This document shows positions 1 through 12,418 of a stretch of 64,000 nt of DNA, one piece after another. Made by a program: the position numbers and the translations under genes. Origin of the DNA: Anadara kagoshimensis (taxonomy: Eukaryota; Mollusca; Bivalvia; Arcoida; Arcidae); assembly GCA_021292105.1 (NCBI GenBank), contig CM037864.1:41282514-41346513 (forward strand). The letters are read 5' to 3'. Within the stretch, counting starts at the first letter, position 1. Each line of letters starts with the position of its first letter. The notes under the pieces were generated by a model. It saw only the letters and a program-made list of their open reading frames with translations, did not search any database and was not told where the DNA came from.

Positions 1-502
1 TTGAGAAACCTAGCTGTCAATGGTTGGAACCACAACGTATTGGATTGCTGATATATCTAAAAGCTGGCATTTAAGACAGCAAGTATTACTGAAATCAAAA
101 CAGAAGCAGACTTAAAAACTGACAAGTAAAAACAACAAAAGACAAAAATAAGTCTGACCAATAAATTCATATAAATGTATGATGACAAAATCCATTACAA
201 AAATAACCCCAAGGGATTTATACAAAATGATTCTTTAACACCAGCATGTAGCCATTGTTTGTATCAATAAATCAACATATTTGTTATAAATTGTTTCTAT
301 GGCGATATTTAATTTCAATTTCAATAACTACATCATGTTCAGAATAATCCATTCTTTATTTCTGATACTATAATGGTTTGCTAATTACATATTTCTTCAG
401 GGCAAGAAAAACAAACCTGTATTGTTTTATTGTAATGAATACAAATATATACCACCCAATCCATCAAATTACCTCACAAATCTATTTTAAATAAAGATAT
501 CT

Positions 503-516
503 GTTTCCATGGTAAC
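503..516. promoter_or_regulatory. X-box-like motif GTTTCCATGGTAAC
   Basis: An imperfect palindrome matching the RFX-family X-box consensus as I know it (GTnnCCATGGnAAC). It is a single site in otherwise featureless intron; function is unknown. Confidence 0.3.
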
Positions 517-1971
517 ACAAACAAAACAGCCTTAAAGCAGTGCATTGTAAGTACAATTAGGTACAATAAGGTTTTCTATGACATTTATGCTGGTGTACAA
601 ACATCCTCCAGTGTAATGACTTACAGTACAGTCTTGTCGTAAGTTTAACATTAAGCCAACAAATTAGTGCTGAATAAGTTGCTATTTTCCTCTCCTCTTC
701 AGCTATATTTTGACAGCCGCTGATTTCCATCTCTTGGTAGCTTTTCAGCCACTTAAGCTTTTGAAATCTTGGCTTTTCGGCATCCAAACTTTGCTCCTTA
801 TTGTATAATCAGTGTTAAACCTTAGACAGGTGAGTACTGTATCAGGAAAAAATATATTATCTATGGTTCTTATTTGTTTGATAATCAAAGATAATAGCAA
901 ACACAATGTTTCCACTGAACGTTTCAAATTATCCACATGTCAAATCCTAAAAGAAAGGGATACAATTCTGCCATGTGCATAGATCAAAGTGAAACAGGCA
1001 ACAAACTTGATTCAGATATTTTCAAAATTTGAAAATTTATCTAATAGGAACATATATAACCATTATTGACCACAAAAAAAATTTCAATTGTCATTAGAAT
1101 GGGTTAAAGATAACATCAGTAGCTATTCTGGAATCAAAGTATGATATCCCAAAGAGACAAATAAATACATAGAGTGGCAGATGTCAAAACATGACCACCA
1201 TCACTACCAAAACAAGTGTGTTGCTGGGTATAGAAACTACTGATACCTTGTTTAATTGAAAGCCATCAGAAATGTACAAAAAATACATAATTTTCAGAAC
1301 TATTTCAAAAAAGATTGCACCACAAAATGAGAGCTATCACATATGATGCATAAACCTAGAAGGAAGACTTGGTGACATTCTGTTGATGGACATAACTATT
1401 TTGATTTATGAAAATGCAAGACTGGATGTAACAATTTAAGATCTACTGGCAAATCACTATCCGGTAGTCTAGTCGGTAGTCGGAATCTTGGATCAATCAA
1501 GATAATGGAGTCCATATTTAACCAATATAAGACCGACAACAGTAGAAACCAGATACTAAATATGTAATTCAATACCTAGCATTTGATGGAATAACTGACT
1601 TAAATTGGTTTTTAGCAGTAATGAATATTGCTGATAGCAACTTGTAAGGATAATGAAATCAGCATCTTGTGGTCATTAAATTGATTGGCATCAGCCACTT
1701 ACATTTCATTCATGATGTACAGAAAGCTATTTGTATTATTAAAGTCTTGCTAGGTATAGTATTTCATTAAATTAATTAGTAAAAAGTCAATACTTGTAAG
1801 GTTATTTATTACTAAAACTCTATTAAGATTTATTACTTTACCTCCTGTTGGACCCTGGAAAATTACTTCCTTTTCTTAAGCAGTAAGATATACCTCTCCA
1901 AACAAATTTTGAAGAAACCAAATAGATATTCGTTTCCATTGCTACTTCATAGAAACAAGGAATATTAAGCA

Positions 1972-3026
1972 AATTTGAGGAACTGTAAGTGCAGTTGACA
2001 TTTTGAAGAAGAATGACCAGAATCAGATGGTAGTTTCAGGAATAACAAGCATGAATTGATAGTTTGGGCAATGACAAGAATGAGCTGAGTTGGATTAATG
2101 GCAACCACAAGTTGACAGTTTGAAATATGGCAACCACAATTTGACAGTTTGGGGGCTGGCAGTCTTGTGTTGAAAGTTTGTGGAAAGACAAACATGAAAG
2201 CATGAAATGAGAATTTGGGGAAGGGCAAGCATGGGTTGATTTAAAGCTTAAAGGATGACAACCATTATTTTGAAAAAAACATAGGTTGAGTTTTTGAAAT
2301 GGTAACCAAACGACAGTTTAGGTTCTTGCAAACATGATTCTGCAGTTTAAGGAATGGCAACCATAAGTTGCCAATTTGAGAAATGGCAGGATGAATAAGA
2401 AACAGCTACCTCAAATTGAATTTAATGAATATTAGGAACAACAACCACCAAGATGAGGGTTTAAGGAATGGCAACCATAAGTTTTCAGTTTCAGTAATGG
2501 CAACCACAAGATTACAGAATGCAAAAAGGCAAGCATGGGTTGAAAGAAAGAAGAATGGCAACCTCAAGTTCACAGTTTGAAAAATGGCAACCACAAGTTC
2601 ACAGTTTGAAGAATGGCAACCACAAGTTCACAGGCTGAGGAATGGCAACCACAAGTTCATAGTTTGAGGAATGGCAACCACAAGTTCATAGTTTGAGAAA
2701 TGGCAACCACAAGTTCATAGTTTGAGGAATGGCAACCACAAGTTCACAGTTTGAGGAATGGCAACCACAAGTTCATAGTTTGAGGAATGGCAACCACAAG
2801 TTCATAGTTTGAGGAATGGCAACCACAAGTTCATAGTTTGAGGAATGGCAACCACAAGTTCATAGTTTGAGGAATGGCAACCACAAGTTCACAGTTTGAG
2901 GAATGGCAACCACAAGTTCATAGTTTGAGGAATGGCAACCACAAGTTCATAGTTTGAGGAATGGCAACCACAAGTTCACAGTTTGAGGAATGGCAACCAC
3001 AAGTTCACAGTTTGAGGAATGGCAAT
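1972..3026. repeat. 29-bp minisatellite with a homogeneity gradient
   Basis: The unit is about 29 bp, built around GGCAACCACAAGTTCA then (C/T)AGTTTGAG. About 15 near-identical units run from 2580 to 3026. From 1972 to 2580 the units become progressively diverged (GACAAGAATGAG, GGCAACCACAAGTTGACAG and similar) but keep the period. Reading frames over this stretch are by-products of the repeat. Confidence 0.93.
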
Positions 3027-3957
3027 ACTTTCTATATGCTTTTTATATCTTACACTCTCAGACAAAAATACCAGCTAAATGTTTGACATGTTTATCCTGT
3101 AAATAAAACATAATCTGTAATTATTTCACCATCATTTCATAACTGATCAGGCAGGAGTGAAGTAAGCCCTAGAAGTTGACAAGTTCTAGTACTCAGGAAT
3201 AGAGGAGAAATCAATAGTCTTATCTTCAATCATCGCTCAATATAACACATTGCAGGACTTAAAAATAGAGAAAAAATCCTACAGTAACAGCAGCAGCAAA
3301 TAGATTAATATATTGCTTTGGTGTAACCTGTCTCGTGATCCATTTTCAGGGATTATGAATGGCTAAACAACAGTTTTATTGCAGTTTTAGATGCAAGAAA
3401 ACAATTTTAAAGCAATGGATATATTGATCATTTTATTTAGTTGCTGACAGAGTGCAATGTTATCACAACTCTGAACTCCAACTTATCAGTAATTCTTACT
3501 ATTAAAGCTTTTCTCTTGATTCTCCTAACTATAGGTTTTTGCTGTTTTCATTTTCTTTCCAAAGTAATTAGAATGCTTTCAGCATCATGCAAATGTTATA
3601 ACATTATTTCAGCACTCAATATGTCAGAATATTTTAGCATTCAAAAACAATCTCAAACTTAAATTTGAAGTTTTACTACAAGGTCTTAAATGACAGCACA
3701 CACAAAGATCCTGTACTGAGAGGAAATCAATTTCAGATTATGCAATGTTCTCTTCAATTCATCATTTGTATTTTCCAGTTGACATGAATTGTTTCGGGTT
3801 TTAATCCAAAGACCACATTTGATTGTCATTAAGACATCAATAACAGTTTTGATTGTAACTGAACATTTAATTGTGGTTATACAAACACTATGAACCTCTC
3901 TGTGCATGGTTTCTAAATTAAGCTTTCTAAAATTTCATTGATGTAGATGGTAAAGGT

Positions 3958-4262
3958 GGAGTTGAATAATAGTGTTTAATGTCCAAGTCCTTATGTGCCC
4001 AAGGCACGAAGAGGACTAAGTAAGTAAGTAATGTCCAAGTGAAGATACTTTCATTTATATTGAGGGGATTAGTTCTAGAATGGTGGAGGAAACCAGAGTA
4101 CCTGTTATGTACCTATTTATATGGAGAAAATCAATCATTAGGAATGCTTTCTGAAGCAAACTGAAAAACTTTCTCACATTAGGATCAGCCGCAAGTTGAA
4201 TTGGAACTTCAGCTGTGAGAGGCTTTGTGATTAGTACACACTTTAGACCACTTGGCCATCAA
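3958..4262 (-). mobile_element. SINE family B copy, with a 40-bp insertion
   Basis: A minus-strand tRNA-derived SINE. From right to left it reads a head GGCCAAGTGGTCTAAAG, a B-box region, AAGTTTTTCAGTTTGCTT, GGTTTCCTCCACCATTC, and a tail near TTATTCAACTCC. A 40-bp sequence at 3989-4028 interrupts the tail. Confidence 0.8.
3977..4040 (-). mobile_element. 40-bp insert with 12-bp target duplication
   Basis: TAATGTCCAAGT occurs at 3977-3988 and again at 4029-4040. Between them are 40 bp containing GTGCCCAAGGCACGAAGAGG and ending in a TAAG tandem tail. This looks like an extremely 5'-truncated retroelement inserted into a SINE; the parent element is unknown. Confidence 0.7.
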
Positions 4263-4654
4263 GGTCCACTGAAGCAATATTGATATAGATAGGAATCTAA
4301 ACTTAAGTCTTCATGTAAACAATATTGGAGTAAACATAAGTAATGCCAATACGACCTTCATCATCAATCTAATGTATTCTGTATGCAGTTTTGGCATTTC
4401 CCTTGGTAAAAAACACCCTTCTGCAAATAGTTTCTGTGATTCTATGAATTATAAAGATCTGAATCTGACCACTGTGTACATAGTCTTTGATATTAACAAA
4501 GAAACCAAAAATTATTGGACTGAAGCAGTTCTTCAGGAATAAAACAACACGATTCAAGGTCTGTGATTGTCTAGATATAAAGGGAATGATGAAAGTATGG
4601 TCTAACAATGATGATATAGTGACATTTTTGGGGGCTTCACTAAAAACTTGACTT

Positions 4655-4790
4655 TGAGGAATGACAATCACCAGTTACAAGTTTGTAGAATGCAACAAGC
4701 ATGAGTTGACAGTTTGAAGAATGCATGTGAGTAACACAAGTTAAATTTGAAGATAGATAGCCACCAGTTGACAGATTGAGAAATTGTAAC
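4655..4790. repeat. Diverged outlier of the 29-bp minisatellite
   Basis: Four to five degenerate units (GAATGACAATCACCAGTTACAAGTTTG, GAATGCAACAAGCATGAGTTGACAGTTTGAA and similar) match the eroded left part of the array at 1972-2580. They lie about 1.6 kb from the main array's right end, in the same orientation. Confidence 0.75.
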
Positions 4791-5039
4791 TGAAGTTGTA
4801 TAAAGACAACTGATGTTAAATTTTGTATATTAGGAGTTTGGCTGTGTTTCATGCTAAATTATAAATCGATACTAAATGTAACAACTTTGATTTTTTATAG
4901 TAAATATCTACTTTCTGTGCATTTTAATGTATTACAATGAGATTCAATGGAAAAACAATCAAATTACACTAAAACCATTATTATATGGAGAAAATCAAGA
5001 TGTAATTTCATAGCTGAAGTATCTGAATTTGTTATTTTT

Positions 5040-5310
5040 CATATTTTTATGTGAATCTAAAACATAAAAACAATTATTTATTTTATGTCAAGAAAATCAA
5101 GATAAAGCCGTTTTATTATATCTAAAAACGATCATTTATTTTATTTTTTATAATTTTTATGTGATTCAGAAACAATTAAATATTTTAAAAAAATATTTAT
5201 GTCAAAAACAACAAGATACAACCGGTTTTTATTATATCTAAAAAAATCTATTTAATTTTTTTATAATAATTTTTATCATAAATATATTCCAAGATCAGCA
5301 AGATAATGAA
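5040..5310. repeat. About 115-bp tandem repeat, three diverged copies
   Basis: An AT-rich unit beginning ATTTTTATGTGA and containing TCAAGATA...CCG...TTTTATTATATCTAAAAA repeats at about 5040, 5152 and 5268, with the last copy incomplete. Confidence 0.65.
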
Positions 5311-5822
5311 TATAGAACTTTGACAAAACGCTAACCACTAAACTTTTATGCCGATTTCCTAATTGGCGAGACTTTTTATCTAGAAATCGATAAATGTCAA
5401 CTAAAACTGTCCCCTTGAGTTATAGAGCATAACTCAGTGATTACTTCATTTAATTGCTTTACAGCATAATCTTGGATCAGTGGATAGACAGAGAGCGTAT
5501 TTCTGTTGCATTAATAAGTATGTATACGGTGACCATCATTCTAACAATAAAGTCAGACCAATTATCACGATGTACAATGAAAACTAAAAGTCCTTAACCA
5601 GTGATACAATCAAATTCTTCTCTATTTGGTTATCACAATAAGCATCTGATCATACAATATTGACACAAGGGATACAAACACTCTAGTACTCTTATTGGTT
5701 GGTCGTCTATTGTCTACAAAGGTCAGACTACTTTCAGTTAGACTAATTACATTGTACTTTGTTATAAAACAACCCAGTTTACCGTATTTTCCAAAACACC
5801 AAAATATCAAAGGTGTATGGAC

Positions 5823-5945
5823 TGAAGTGGAGGTTGAAATAATGGAGTTTAATGCCCAAGTCAAGATTCTGGTCATCAGTTCAGGGATGCTGGACAAAAC
5901 TAGAGTGTCCAGAGAAAACCATGACATTGAGCAAGTAAACTGACT
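5823..5945 (-). mobile_element. SINE family B copy, head missing
   Basis: Minus-strand fragment with the tail (AATGGAGTTTAATGCCCAAG, TCAAGATTCTGG) and the middle (CCAGAGAAAACCATGACATT), but no tRNA-like head. Confidence 0.7.
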
Positions 5946-6167
5946 GTAAAAGTCATCAAAGTTGTCCAAATAATTTTCTACCAGTTTTAATCATCATTTC
6001 CAGGACATTTTGACCACCATTTAAAAGTATAAAACATGGGTTTCCTTGTTATGTGATATGAAAACAGTTTAAATTTCTGTAGGAAATGTTGCGGGACTTA
6101 GCTAGTTGCAGTGTTGTGTTGTATATAGTAGATACAATAGAGTGATTTACTGCCAGACTTTCTGGTC

Positions 6168-6345
6168 TGGATCTTTCAGCCTTGTGGCAGAATGCTCGCT
6201 TCACCTGAGAGGGCCTGGTTCGATCCTCAGCGGAGGCACTTGGTAAGGAAATGTTTTTTTCTGGTGTTTCCTCCCTCTTGTTACAGAAATAAAGACTATT
6301 GCTCTTATTGTGTATGACAATTAATGGTTAAATGAAATCTCTCAT
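6168..6345 (+). mobile_element. tRNA-like SINE (family E)
   Basis: The plus-strand tRNA-like head has A-box-like TGGCAGAATGCTCG and B-box GGTTCGATCC at about 6183-6233, followed by a non-tRNA body (CTGGTGTTTCCTCC). It cannot fold as an intact tRNA. The 3' end is not clear. Confidence 0.6.
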
Positions 6346-6693
6346 TCCTGTTAGAAATAGAATTTTTATGTATTTAAAAGTCTTAAAATGGTAATATAAT
6401 CTGGGTCACCAAAACATACACTTAAAATGTCACCTTTAATTGCTTATTGTCAATAGTTACAACTTCCCTGTCAAATTTGATTGGCTAATATATTAATTGA
6501 GTCTGCACGAAATAAACAATCATCTAGATTGAATACTGTATGTTAAAGAAATTCTAAGTCTATATTGGTTTGTTACATGTTGTTTTATCTCGTATCAGCA
6601 ACATTTTAGCTATTTTTGACAAAATAAGTAAACCTAAAGTATAAATCTCAAAATTGACAGTTAAGTGGTTAAAAATAGCACAACTGTTTCTAG

Positions 6694-6905
6694 GAGCCAT
6701 TGGACTGCCAAGTGGTCTAAAGAATGGCTTAAGGATAACATCACATCACTGCCTAGGTTTGAATGCCACATATGGCAAAACTAGTATGAGAATGTTTGTC
6801 ATTTTGCTTAACATACGTTGGTGATCTTCTCTAGGCAATTTCAGTTCACTATCTGAAGTTTGAGCTAAGATTTAACACTCATTTCACTGTGATGCAATGA
6901 AGTAA
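6694..6905 (+). mobile_element. SINE family B copy, diverged
   Basis: Plus strand, with head GCCAAGTGGTCTAAAG, a B-box-like CTAGGTTTGAATGCCAC, then the family body in degraded form. Confidence 0.7.
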
Positions 6906-7138
6906 CTCACAAATTGTTATAATGCTGTTTTTAAGCACCTGATAAAAATTCAACGAAGGGTTCGTTATGTAAAAACATAAAGAATATTTATTAAAAAAAT
7001 ATGTTGAAATAGTAATCACACATAGAATTTTTTTTAATTAATTGAAATTTCATAATTCAGGATGTGCACTGTGAACCACCATTTCTATTGTTATAATGTG
7101 AATTATAATATTAAAGCTTTTAGAAATATCTCATACAA

Positions 7139-7257
7139 TATTTAGTTTTTACAAATTTCTTTTCCATCTTGTTAATTAATTTTTGAAATCTCATATTTAG
7201 TTGGTTTTTTTACAAATCTCTTTTCCATCTTGTTAATTAATTTTTGAAATATCATGT
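7139..7257. repeat. Tandem duplication, about 58 bp
   Basis: Two adjacent copies containing CTTTTCCATCTTGTTAATTA and TTTTTGAAAT. Confidence 0.8.
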
Positions 7258-7392
7258 ACTTTGTTCTAATTACTCTTGCATATGTTCGTAGTACTTAATA
7301 TGATATTTTAGGTTAATGCACTAAGGTTCGAAACAATGTATAAACATAATAGTTATACATATTACATAATATTTGAATCAAGTCCAAATTAT

Positions 7393-7531
7393 CAAGATAA
7401 AGGAAGTATCCATAGAAATTATGCTGGTATCTTATATTTACTCTGTATAATACCTAATGCATTATCAAGGAAGTATCCATAGAATTTATGCTGGTATCTA
7501 ATATTTACTTTGTATAATACCTAATGCATTA
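7393..7531. repeat. Tandem duplication, 67 bp
   Basis: Two near-identical copies of AAGGAAGTATCCATAGAA...ACCTAATGCATTATC, starting at about 7401 and 7468. Confidence 0.88.
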
Positions 7532-7970
7532 TCTTTTTTAAATATTTATTTGTTTGTTTTTTTATATTTGATCAAAATTTAGAAACATATTATGTATTTT
7601 TGCTACATATTATGTATTATTTAAGATTTGAGAAACAGTGCATTTAATCCTTGCAAGAGTACAAAATCAGTGCAGTTGTTTTTAAATTTTGAATTTAGGT
7701 ATCAATTTGAAGTAATTTTCCGTCATTAATCAGAATTTTAACAGTACATTTACTCTTTGCTAAAGTACATCATGCAATTTTGAAAAAAAAAAATCATTAG
7801 GTTCTTATTTAACCAGAATTGAGGAATCAAATAAGAGTCTCACAAAAGTACATCAAGTTTGTTCCCTGCAATCACACCCACTCATGTTACAAGTTGAAAA
7901 GTTCAACACTGATGCTTAATTCATCCATTACCTCAATCAGTATGTGAAAAATTAAGTAAGACTTTCATAA

Positions 7971-8099
7971 ACTCATTCCAAGATTAGACGTCAGATTTTT
8001 AACAAACTCATTCCAAGATAAGACATCAGATTTTTAACAAACTCATTCCAAGATAAGACATCAGATTTTTTAATGAACTCATTCCAAATTAGACATCAG
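7971..8099. repeat. 35-bp tandem repeat, about 3.7 copies
   Basis: ACTCATTCCAAGATAAGACA followed by TCAGATTTTTAACAA recurs at 7971, 8006, 8041 and 8077. Confidence 0.9.
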
Positions 8100-8142
8100 T
8101 TGTGTTTTTCATCTCTACTACATGAAGTGTAAAAGTAATTTG

Positions 8143-8230
8143 TTCAAATGTGAAAAAGTTCCAGATAATACAAAATCCCCAATGATTTTGAACAGAGAGA
8201 AATTGCTAGTGTCTTTTTTTCACATTTGAA
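8143..8230. repeat. Short inverted repeat
   Basis: TTCAAATGTGAAAAAG (8143-8158) is complementary to TTTTTTTCACATTTGAA (8214-8230), with a loop of about 55 bp. Confidence 0.6.
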
Positions 8231-8241
8231 AGGTTTGAATC

Positions 8242-8405
8242 CCACTTGTGACAGATCCTAGCGTAAAAAAGTTTGCCATTTCACTTGCCAAAAGTCAGTG
8301 GTTTTCCTTGGGCACTCCAATTTCCTCTACCAACCATTAACTGACTGCTCAATAATATAGTGTAGGTGGAAAAATCTTGACTGGGGGCATAAACTCCAAT
8401 ATTCC
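8242..8405 (+). mobile_element. SINE family B copy, 5' truncated
   Basis: It starts in the B-box region (GGTTTGAATCCCACTTG) and runs through AGTCAGTGGTTTTCCTTGGG, CACTCCAATTTCCTCTACC and AATCTTGACTGGGGGCATAA. Confidence 0.8.
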
Positions 8406-8930
8406 ACTGTCCTCTCCTTTTGTAACCAAGTCACTAGTGAAAACTTCAAAATATCCTTTGGAACAAATGCTTCACTTGCAGAACAAATACTTGTGTTATA
8501 CAAACAGTCATGACATGTCCATCTGAGAATCAGTCAATATTTTAAGATTTTAATGGACAAAATGTTCAATCTAAAGTTTAATCACATTTTTCAATAAAAC
8601 AGATATGCAGATGAACTTAGTTGTTCTTCTGATGGCTCTTGTTATACACAATACCATAAACATGTTGTTTACATCTGGCAAATAAGTAATAAAGTAATTC
8701 TGTTTATGAAAATATGGATTTTATGCACAATTCAAAAGAAACCAAGAGCCATGTAATTACAAAATAAATAGAATATTTATAGAAATTAAAGCTCTTTTAA
8801 TCAATTTCATATGAAGACCAAGCTTTACAGGAAGTAAATCTTTTGTGATGGAGGCACAAAAGGATCAATAGGAAGCTGTCTACTTTAGTCCTTTTCTGCT
8901 ATAGTCTTTTAGAATTTACAATGTCTTTGT

Positions 8931-9106
8931 GGGAATTACAACTATCACAATTTATTTCTATTTTCTTTCTCTTTTTATGAGAATTACAAATATCAAAATT
9001 TATTTATATTTTCTTTCTCTTTTTTATGGGAACTGCAACTACCACATTTTATTTACATTTTTCTCCCATTTTTTTATGGGAATTGCAACTATCACAATTA
9101 AAAACA
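8931..9106. repeat. About 49-bp tandem repeat, 3.6 copies
   Basis: GGGAATTACAACTATCACAA then TTTATTT...TTTCTTTCTCTTTTTAT recurs at 8931, 8979, 9030 and 9078. The small open frames here come from the repeat. Confidence 0.88.
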
Positions 9107-9329
9107 ACAATATCTGAACAACTGATGAACTCTTTAACTTGGTACAATTATGTAGATAATGTATATGAAGAACAATTAACATCCTGTAGGAAGTATCTTA
9201 TCAGTATTAACCTGGTTCTGTTACTAACAGTAGACATCTGACGTAATCAATGCTCTTGTTTATACATACCATAGTAACCCCATTAACACTTGTTAGTAAG
9301 CAAAGAACTTACTTCAAACTCTCTTACAG

Positions 9330-9545
9330 TTGAGTCAAATAACGGAGTTTTATGCACCACAGACTTATATAGAGGCAGTCATTTCAGGTATGGTGGTGGA
9401 AAGTGGAATGCCAAGAGAAAGCCATAAAATGTCCAACTTTCTCACACTATGGAATTATCCCAAGTGGGATTGGAACCTTGGCAGTGAGAGATGCTGTTAG
9501 TGTGATCTGTAGAGGGTATTTTAGACCATTCAGTCTCCGAAGGCC
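9330..9545 (-). mobile_element. SINE family B copy
   Basis: Minus strand. The tail ACGGAGTTTTATGC is at the left, CTTTCTCACACTATGGAATT is central, and a degraded head with TTTTAGACCATTCAGTCTCC is at the right. Confidence 0.75.
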
Positions 9546-10337
9546 CCACTTCAAACTGTATAGAAACAAGAAATATGCTGATCACATTCAGCAACTACAC
9601 AAAAACTTTAGACAATGTTGACCATGATATCTTGGGATTCACTGTGACAACTTATGAATTCTATATCATACATTGTTCAAGGGGAAAACATTACTAAGAC
9701 AATCATTTTAGCGACGGAATTATTTGGTTTCACCAGCATACCACATGACAGTATGCTGAATCAATACCTGCTAATTTGTGTTCCAAATAACCATTTAACT
9801 GGTAACAGAACATTCTTATGATGGATTTATTTCCAGAAAATCATAATGTTTCAGTGAAAACAAATAATGTCTATCCATATATCCAAATGAAGTAATAATG
9901 TTTACATGTATCATGTTAAATGTTGATGTCAACCAAAAGTAGGACTCGATTATTCTTGAATACAATGCATAAATGGAAGTCATTTTTCATCTTTGTCACA
10001 GATTTGAATTCTAGAACTCAAACATCTCCAACACTGGAATTCAAATCTAATACCAATGCACTTAAAGTTATTAAATTTTCATTTGATATTATACTTCAGG
10101 ATGTATGGAGACTGACTTGTAAATTAAATACAAATGTACCTCCAAGTGTAACATGTAAACTTATTCAATTACAATTTCCAGGAATCAAATATCATAGACT
10201 GTTTATTCAACTCTACATATAATGGCATAATGGTGAAAATGTATGATCAAATGGTTTAGGCAGCATACATATACATTATTCATAGCTGTGGGTTCCTAAC
10301 AAAGCTATATGCACATGTTATGTCCTTCGGCAAGAAA

Positions 10338-10500
10338 TTTAATTTCCAATTCTCAAGTCCTTCTAATTGATAAACAACTGTACTTGGAAGGGAGGTAACT
10401 TTGTGGTTGACTTGACATCACATTTAATTTCCAATTGCTCAAGTCCTTCTAACTGATAAACAACTGTACTTGGAAGGGAGGTAACTTTGTGGTAGACTTT
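10338..10500. repeat. Tandem duplication, 95 bp
   Basis: Two copies of TTTAATTTCCAATT...CTCAAGTCCTTCTAA...AACTGTACTTGGAAGGGAGG starting at 10338 and 10433; they differ at only a few positions. Confidence 0.88.
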
Positions 10501-10659
10501 ACATCCCATTCCAATGAGAAGTCTTGTACTCTTGTCACTTCACACCACTAACCCTGGGATAAGTACAAGTCTGATGCCAATAGGCAGTTAGCATGTTCTA
10601 AATTTACCAAAGATGATATCAAGTCTAAACAACAATATATATATTAGAGATATTGAGAG

Positions 10660-10870
10660 TGACATGGAATGAATAAATGGAGTTTTATGTCCAAGTCGTG
10701 ATTTTTTCACTTATATCTTGGCTATCAGATCATAGATGGTGAAGGAAACTCAGAGGAGTGCCAATAGAAAGTCTTTGGAAAGTGGACTGACAAACTTTTT
10801 CACACAAAAATCTGTCTCGAGTGAGATTTGAGCCTAGGCATTATTGAGAGACACTGTGAGACATGTTGAA
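10660..10870 (-). mobile_element. SINE family B copy
   Basis: Minus strand. Tail AAATGGAGTTTTATGTCCAA, middle GGTGAAGGAAACTCAGAGGA, then B-box region GATTTGAGCCTAGGCATTA. The head is lost after GAGACACTGTGAG. Confidence 0.75.
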
Positions 10871-11718
10871 GAATAAGATTTATGAGTACATATATCTGTA
10901 ACTTAGGCCATGCTGTATGATTGGCACTTTATCTGACTCCAGCTTAAACTATAGGTATATCTTTATACCAATGTCACAATGGCTTAATAAGTATGTGCAA
11001 TAACACAGCAGACTGCAACTGTCAATATGTAACAAAGCATGGCTACAATTATTGTGGTTTTACATCAACAATTATATGGCCATCCATCATGACTATTATT
11101 TCAAATTTTTACTTCAATTTTAAAATGCACATGTATATCATTATGTAACTGAAAATCGAAAGATCTCTGTTGACTTAACTGCTGCTGGACATAAACCAAA
11201 TCCAAACTGTCATCTAACTTGAGTACAATTTCTTTTTATTTCCTAAATCTTATATGAACATGTATAAATCTTACATGTACATGTATATAATTAAGTCACT
11301 AAAACTCTAAAGATCTTGACTCAACTGTCAAAATTTTTTAAGCTTCCATTTAAGTTTTTTAATCCAAAACATTGCTGGTATTGAAGAAAGCACTTTATTT
11401 AACAAAGAATTTGTCAACTTCAATGTGATGATATAGAAGAATACAGCCCAATATAATGATATGTCTGGTGATAACAATCTGTCTATTACAGATATATGTA
11501 TCAATGAATGTCTGACTCTAGTCATATAAACTGCTACCAGACCAGAAATACCATGCTGGGAATATCAAATAACCACTTGTAGTTCCATTCTGTTTTTTCT
11601 AATCAGACCTATCGATTAACTAAAGGAACATAGAATTCTGACCAAATAAGAACCAGATTTAAAGTTCGCCTTCGAACTAAGATGATCATAAATATTAGAC
11701 AAGAGTTGACTAGTATGA

Positions 11719-11990
11719 GTGGACATGGTCTAGTGGTACTGTCACTTTGAAGTCCATGGTTGTGGGTTCGAACCTTACTCAGGACTTGAAAATTTTCTGG
11801 GATGATTTTCATCTCCTGTCCATCCTAGAGTTGTAAAAAGCTCATTATTAAAGTAGTCTTTTGAATGAGACTCAAAACTAAGATTCCATGTCTCAGTGCA
11901 CGCTAAAGATACCTCTGTAGAGTTCAAAAAGAGTTAACCACCTATGGGCGCTAGAGAGAACGCTTACAACTAGAAGTGAATGAAGCGGTC
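11719..11990 (+). mobile_element. tRNA-like SINE (family D)
   Basis: The head has A-box-like TGGTCTAGTGGT and B-box GGGTTCGAACCT, followed by a non-tRNA body containing ATTTTCATCTCCTGTCCATC and GTCTCAGTGCACGCTAAAGA. The 3' boundary is approximate. Confidence 0.65.
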
Positions 11991-12418
11991 TGAACAAAGT
12001 AAGATAAGAAGATCTTCATGAAAAGGCAACTGTTTAAATTTCCTTTCAAAAGCATTTATAACTGAAGGCAGCCTTCTGAGCACAACCATCATATATGTCA
12101 CTTAGGAACAGGCTGAGAGTTGACTACACTTCTAGGCTTTACACAAAAGCTTCATTAATAGCAGGGCCTAGTTATTAACTCATCTGCTTGTCCTGTTGAC
12201 TAAAAAATCAGTTGGGACAGGTTTTTGGGATTATTTTATTCTTTTTTTTGTCACTTGTCACAGTACACAATTGATTTATTTTTACTGTATATACAAAGGA
12301 CTAGGTTCACGAAGGGGCATATTTGGCCTAATCTCGGATTTGGCCCGAATTCACTCTTATGATTTTATAAGTAGTATAGAAACACAAAATGTATTTTATT
12401 CAGATAATTTTCCTCGTT

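Noticed and set aside
557..787. Minus-strand 76-codon frame with KLKWLKSYQEMEISG, in the direction of the host gene
   Set aside because: No PLC EF-hand pattern and no convincing acceptor. It is probably a chance frame, although a donor-like GTAAGT lies within it.
4369..4671. Minus-strand 100-codon frame
   Set aside because: Composition is like the flanking intron, no domain is recognised, and it runs into the eroded minisatellite.
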